Shown here piece by piece: positions 35,407-37,612 of a DNA stretch of 37,612 nt. A model generated the notes under the pieces. The model did not search any database, was not told where the DNA came from, and worked only from the letters and a program-made list of their open reading frames with translations. The DNA lies in assembly GCA_013698095.1 (NCBI GenBank), contig JACCVQ010000013.1, positions 1-37,612 on the forward strand, given 5' to 3'. Position 1 is the first letter of the stretch. The number at the start of each line of letters is the position of its first letter. The position numbers and the translations under genes were made by a program. This DNA comes from Chloroflexota bacterium (GTDB taxonomy: Bacteria; Chloroflexota; Limnocylindria; Limnocylindrales; CSP1-4).

Positions 35407-36352
35407 TGTCGTTCTTCTCGACCTTGTTGACGAGAACCGATAGCGGTGTCTGGCCATCGAGCCCGGCGTGGGGACGCCGTCGATTGTAGGCGTCGACCCA
35501 GCCGGGCAAGGTCGCGAGGCGCTCCGGATTCGACCGGAAGAGTCGGGCGTAGGCCCACTCGCGCTGGATGGTTCCGATGAACCGCTCCGCCTTGCCATTC
35601 GTCTGCGGCCGGCGCGGCCGGGTCCGGACGTGGCGGATCCCGAGGTCGGCGAACAGCTCGGCAAGGCGGTGTGAGTGGGTGTAGGTCCAGGCGTTGTCGG
35701 TCATCACTCGCTCGACCCGGACACCATGGCCGGCGAAGAACGCGACCGCCTCCTCGATGAAGCTGACCGTGCTGCCGGTCTGCTCGTCGGGCCGGACCGC
35801 GACATAGGCGACCCGGCTGGCATCGTCGATCGCGACGTGGAGGTAGTCGTGGCCCATCGCGAGGTGCTTGCGGGCTTCGTCGCCGAGCATCCGGTGGCCG
35901 CCGCCGGGCGGAACCCGGCCGAGGCGCTTGACATCGACGTGGATCAGCTCGCCCGGTCGTTCCCGGACGTACCGGACGGGGACGCCGGTCAGCCGGTCAG
36001 CGTGGGCGAGGCGGCTCAGGCCGTTCCGGCGGAGGACGCCGTACACCGTCGAGCGGGAGTGACCGAGGAGCGGACCCAGGCGGTGCGGACCGACCCGCAG
36101 CCGACGCCGCGCGATCAGGATCCGGCGGACCTCGCGCTCGGGCAGGGCCCGGGGCCGCCGGTGCGGTCGCGCCGACCGGTCCTCGAGCCCGGCGTCGCCC
36201 TCGGCGCGATACCGGCGCAGCCACTTGTACGCGGTCGCCCGGCTGACTCCGAGCATCTCGGCGGCCGTGGCCGCGGGCCAGCCTTCGGCGACGATCCGAT
36301 GGACCAGGAGCCGTCGGCCGAACGGCGTCAGCTTGGCCGTACGATGAAGCAT
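35402..36352 (-). CDS. IS481-family transposase
   Basis: A 316-aa DDE transposase. The N-terminal helix-turn-helix is AAEMLGVSRATAYKWLRRYR (about 30-49). The integrase core has Asp140 (LIHVDVKRLG), Asp219 (VMTDNAWTY) and Glu256 (NGKAERF), with 36 residues between the last two. It has the IS481-type HAGLDGQTPLSVL near the end. ATG at 36352 has GGAGGG just upstream. The last serine codon uses one base of the element and two of the target duplication, and the stop TAG (35404-35402) lies wholly in the duplication. It reads in the same direction as the interrupted gene, and the ORF looks intact. Confidence 0.93.
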   Translation of the reverse strand: MLHRTAKLTPFGRRLLVHRIVAEGWPAATAAEMLGVSRATAYKWLRRYRAEGDAGLEDRSARPHRRPRALPEREVRRILIARRRLRVGPHRLGPLLGHSRSTVYGVLRRNGLSRLAHADRLTGVPVRYVRERPGELIHVDVKRLGRVPPGGGHRMLGDEARKHLAMGHDYLHVAIDDASRVAYVAVRPDEQTGSTVSFIEEAVAFFAGHGVRVERVMTDNAWTYTHSHRLAELFADLGIRHVRTRPRRPQTNGKAERFIGTIQREWAYARLFRSNPERLATLPGWVDAYNRRRPHAGLDGQTPLSVLVNKVEKNDS

Positions 36353-36439
36353 GAGAGCCCTCCGTCGGAATGGAGCTTCGACAACCCCATACCGAACACG
36401 AGGGCTCTCAACTTGTCAACAACGTGAGCGGGAATGACA
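35407..36439 (-). mobile_element. IS481-family insertion sequence, 1033 bp
   Basis: The ends are TGTC...GACA inside an ACTAGC duplication. Terminal inverted repeats of 28 bp match at 19 positions, sharing TGTC at the tip and the internal TTGTTGAC. A single intact transposase gene fills nearly the whole element. Removing 35407-36439 and one target copy restores a continuous reading frame in the host gene. Confidence 0.92.
36352..36410 (-). promoter_or_regulatory. Inverted repeat able to mask the transposase ribosome-binding site
   Basis: TGAGAGCCCT (36352-36361 on the plus strand) and AGGGCTCTCA (36401-36410) are a perfect 10-bp inverted repeat with 39 nt between. In a read-through transcript the downstream arm holds AGGG of the Shine-Dalgarno and the A of the start codon, so pairing would block translation. 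A perfect -35 TTGACA sits just outside (36419-36414) without a good -10; an internal promoter would exclude the first arm. Confidence 0.55.
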
Positions 36440-37042
36440 ACTAGCTGCCTGATCACCGAGTGGCCGGCGCCAGATACCGGCGCTGGTGCGACTCGAACGC
36501 TCGAGCCGGTGCTCCACGATACTGGTCCCGGAAGGGTCCAGCACGGCACGTCGAATGAGGTCGGTCGTGCGGGCGACGGACCGGACGCAGCCGACCCTGG
36601 CGTCCACGACCGCCAGCCGTGACGTCGCGCCGTCGTCGGAGACCACAAGGATGGCATCGCCCACGGGTCCGGACGCCGCAGCCTCCCGGTCGAGTCCGAC
36701 GATGATCCCGTGATCACTCGCGCCGACCGTCAGGATTTGGCCGATCAACGATCCCGCCCGATCGATCTGCGGGTCGAGGCGATACCACGGGCCGCTGCCC
36801 GGGTCGTCGGCGCTCGGCGACGTCGCGGCGAAAATCGCCCCGAGCGGTTCGGGGCAGGACGAGAGATCTGAAAGGGGCACGGCCGTTCCTCGTGGAACCG
36901 GCGCGACCGCCGGCGCTGACGTTGGGAACGACCGGTGGACGGCCTCGACCGGCTGCGGCAGGCCCGCGGCGGGGCTGAGGACGAGCAGCGCGGCGGCGGC
37001 CAGGAGCGGCGGAATCACGTTGGAGTGCCATCGAGTAGCCAC
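36416..37042 (-). pseudogene. 5' fragment of the exported protein interrupted by the IS481-family element
   Basis: From GTG at 37042 the frame gives a signal peptide (IPPLLAAAALLVLSPAAG, about residues 10-27), then 170 residues of native protein ending GDQAAS at codon 201, where the element begins. It then reads seven codons of element sequence (CHSRSRC) and stops. The N-terminal part has segments such as GPWYRLDPQIDRAGSLIG and ILVVSDDGATSRLAV, suggesting a beta-propeller-like exported protein of unknown family. A GGAGGAGG lies about 12 nt upstream of the start. It is the first gene of the operon with the matrixin-like protein and the lipoprotein. Confidence 0.8.
36440..36445. repeat. Target-site duplication, right copy (ACTAGC)
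   Basis: Matches 35401-35406 exactly and directly abuts the end of the element. Confidence 0.85.
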
Positions 37043-37179
37043 CTTGAACGGGAACCTCCTCCGACGGGTGCTCGGGTGGCGGGAGGAGGGCGAGAGCGAG
37101 ATGGCGATCCTGCCAGACGCCGCTTATCCGGCAGTTATTCGGGCGCGCCGGACCGGGCCGTTCGGGCAGCGGATCAAGC

Positions 37180-37320
37180 CGGGGCCCGTGCTAGGATCTC
37201 CCGGCTACCTCGACATGCCGCGGGGTCGCGAAGCCGGTGAGAGTCCGGCACAGTCCCGCTACGGTGAACCACCGCCTCAGGGCGCGTGGAAGTCCGGTCG
37301 CCGGGCCCGCGGTCGATGCA
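37180..37320 (+). ncRNA. Cobalamin riboswitch
   Basis: The conserved B12-box region is present: AAGCCGGTGAGAGTCCGGC (37231-37249) followed by ACAGTCCCGCTACGGTGAACC (37250-37270), then GGAAGTCCGGTCGCC (37288-37302). This is the core of the cobalamin aptamer. The self-complementary GGGCCC at both ends (37182-37187 and 37303-37308) may close it. The boundaries are approximate. It lies upstream of a lipoprotein gene and a hairpin that could be its expression platform. Confidence 0.85.
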
Positions 37321-37370
37321 CTACCTTCGTGAGAAAGGGCAGGCAACGATGCGTCCCTCCGGCTGATCCC

Positions 37371-37401
37371 ACCCCTCCTTCTGCGTCCTGAAGCGAGGGG
37401 T
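37371..37401 (+). terminator. Hairpin in the riboswitch leader (probable expression platform)
   Basis: ACCCCTC-C-TTC pairs with GAAG-C-GAGGGGT around an 8-nt loop, with a short TTT run (37401-37403). It is placed where a cobalamin-controlled terminator would be, about 50 nt before the coding start. Confidence 0.55.
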
Positions 37402-37450
37402 TTCGTGTGCCCGCCATGCCCTCGCTCCGCCCCTCGACCTGGAGCCTGAC

Positions 37451-37612
37451 GTGCCCGCCATCCGTTCGACCGATCCATCGATTCGCACCCGACCCACGCC
37501 CGCCGCCGCGATCGCTTTCGTGGCCGCTGTCGCCGTCGCCCTCGCCGCCTGCGGCAACGCCGCCACGCCCCGACCGACGATCCCGCCCGACGCGACGGGC
37601 TCGCTCGTGCCC
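37451..37612 (+). CDS. N-terminal part of a predicted lipoprotein, cut by the window end
   Basis: An open frame of 54 codons with no stop before the window ends. The GTG at 37451 is preceded by GGAG (37441-37444). It begins with a short arginine-containing n-region, then a hydrophobic stretch (AAAIAFVAAVAVALAAC) with a lipobox LAAC (Cys34) and a proline/alanine linker. It is the first gene after the cobalamin riboswitch, so it is probably a cobalamin-uptake or cobalt-related lipoprotein, such as a BtuF-like binding protein. The domain that would tell is outside the window. Confidence 0.7.
   Translation, partial: MPAIRSTDPSIRTRPTPAAAIAFVAAVAVALAACGNAATPRPTIPPDATGSLVP

Noticed and set aside
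35675..36427. 250-codon plus-strand open frame opposite the transposase
   Set aside because: It is a shadow of the transposase; no motif is recognisable and the composition follows the opposite strand.
37349..37366. Five-codon ATG-to-TGA mini-frame in the riboswitch leader
   Set aside because: It is too short to support; no convincing ribosome-binding site, and it sits in the probable expression platform.

Overview
The window is very G+C-rich (about 70% by eye), gene-dense DNA of bacterial chromosome type. It has many GTG/TTG starts, many 4-bp ATGA/GTGA stop-start overlaps, lipoprotein and Tat signals, and several start codons only 6-8 nt after a -10-like hexamer. The gene set (mfd, apt-mtnA-ahcY-metK, F420-type LLM oxidoreductase, DinB, RNHCP and small SWIM proteins) suggests a high-GC terrestrial or freshwater Chloroflexota, possibly Limnocylindria-like. 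That placement is inference; no rRNA or tRNA gene was seen.

Layout. 1-4.3 kb: mfd (5' end outside the window), a small lipoprotein and a 90-aa protein in an overlapping chain. 4.4-6.1 kb: an SRPBCC-DoxX membrane fusion coupled to a DUF4166 protein, behind a promoter with a strong palindrome. 6.1-10.7 kb: single genes (LLM oxidoreductase, DinB, RNHCP), a Gfo/Idh/MocA-ThuA pair in which ThuA seems to have lost its tail to an amber codon, and a MOSC protein. 10.8-21.7 kb: an MFS exporter, then apt, mtnA, a GNAT, ahcY, an S9 peptidase and a lipoprotein; kynU lies on the other strand and metK diverges from it. apt, mtnA, ahcY and metK all serve S-adenosylmethionine turnover and by-product salvage. 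21.9-27.9 kb: an alcohol dehydrogenase remnant, then a minus-strand polyamine-type ABC operon (potA-potD-potB-potC plus a GlcG/HbpS gene) divergent from an XRE-cupin regulator. 28.2-32.6 kb: a GDP-mannose operon (manC, phosphomannomutase, isomerase-like cupin) followed by a GH18 lipoprotein. 32.8-33.1 kb: a small SWIM zinc-finger protein.

33.1-37.0 kb: a minus-strand operon of three exported proteins joined by 4-bp overlaps. Its first gene is split by a 1033-bp IS481-family element with a 6-bp ACTAGC target duplication. Removing the element and one target copy restores a continuous 398-codon reading frame. The transposase takes its stop codon from the duplicated target, and an inverted repeat can mask its ribosome-binding site in read-through RNA. 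The window ends with a cobalamin riboswitch and a terminator-like hairpin ahead of a truncated lipoprotein gene.

No CRISPR array, prophage or obvious defence island was seen. The most unusual items are the IS481 insertion with its two expression features, a 126-residue Tat-like N-terminal extension on MtnA, a matrixin-like protein whose first zinc histidine is aspartate, and the amber-truncated ThuA.
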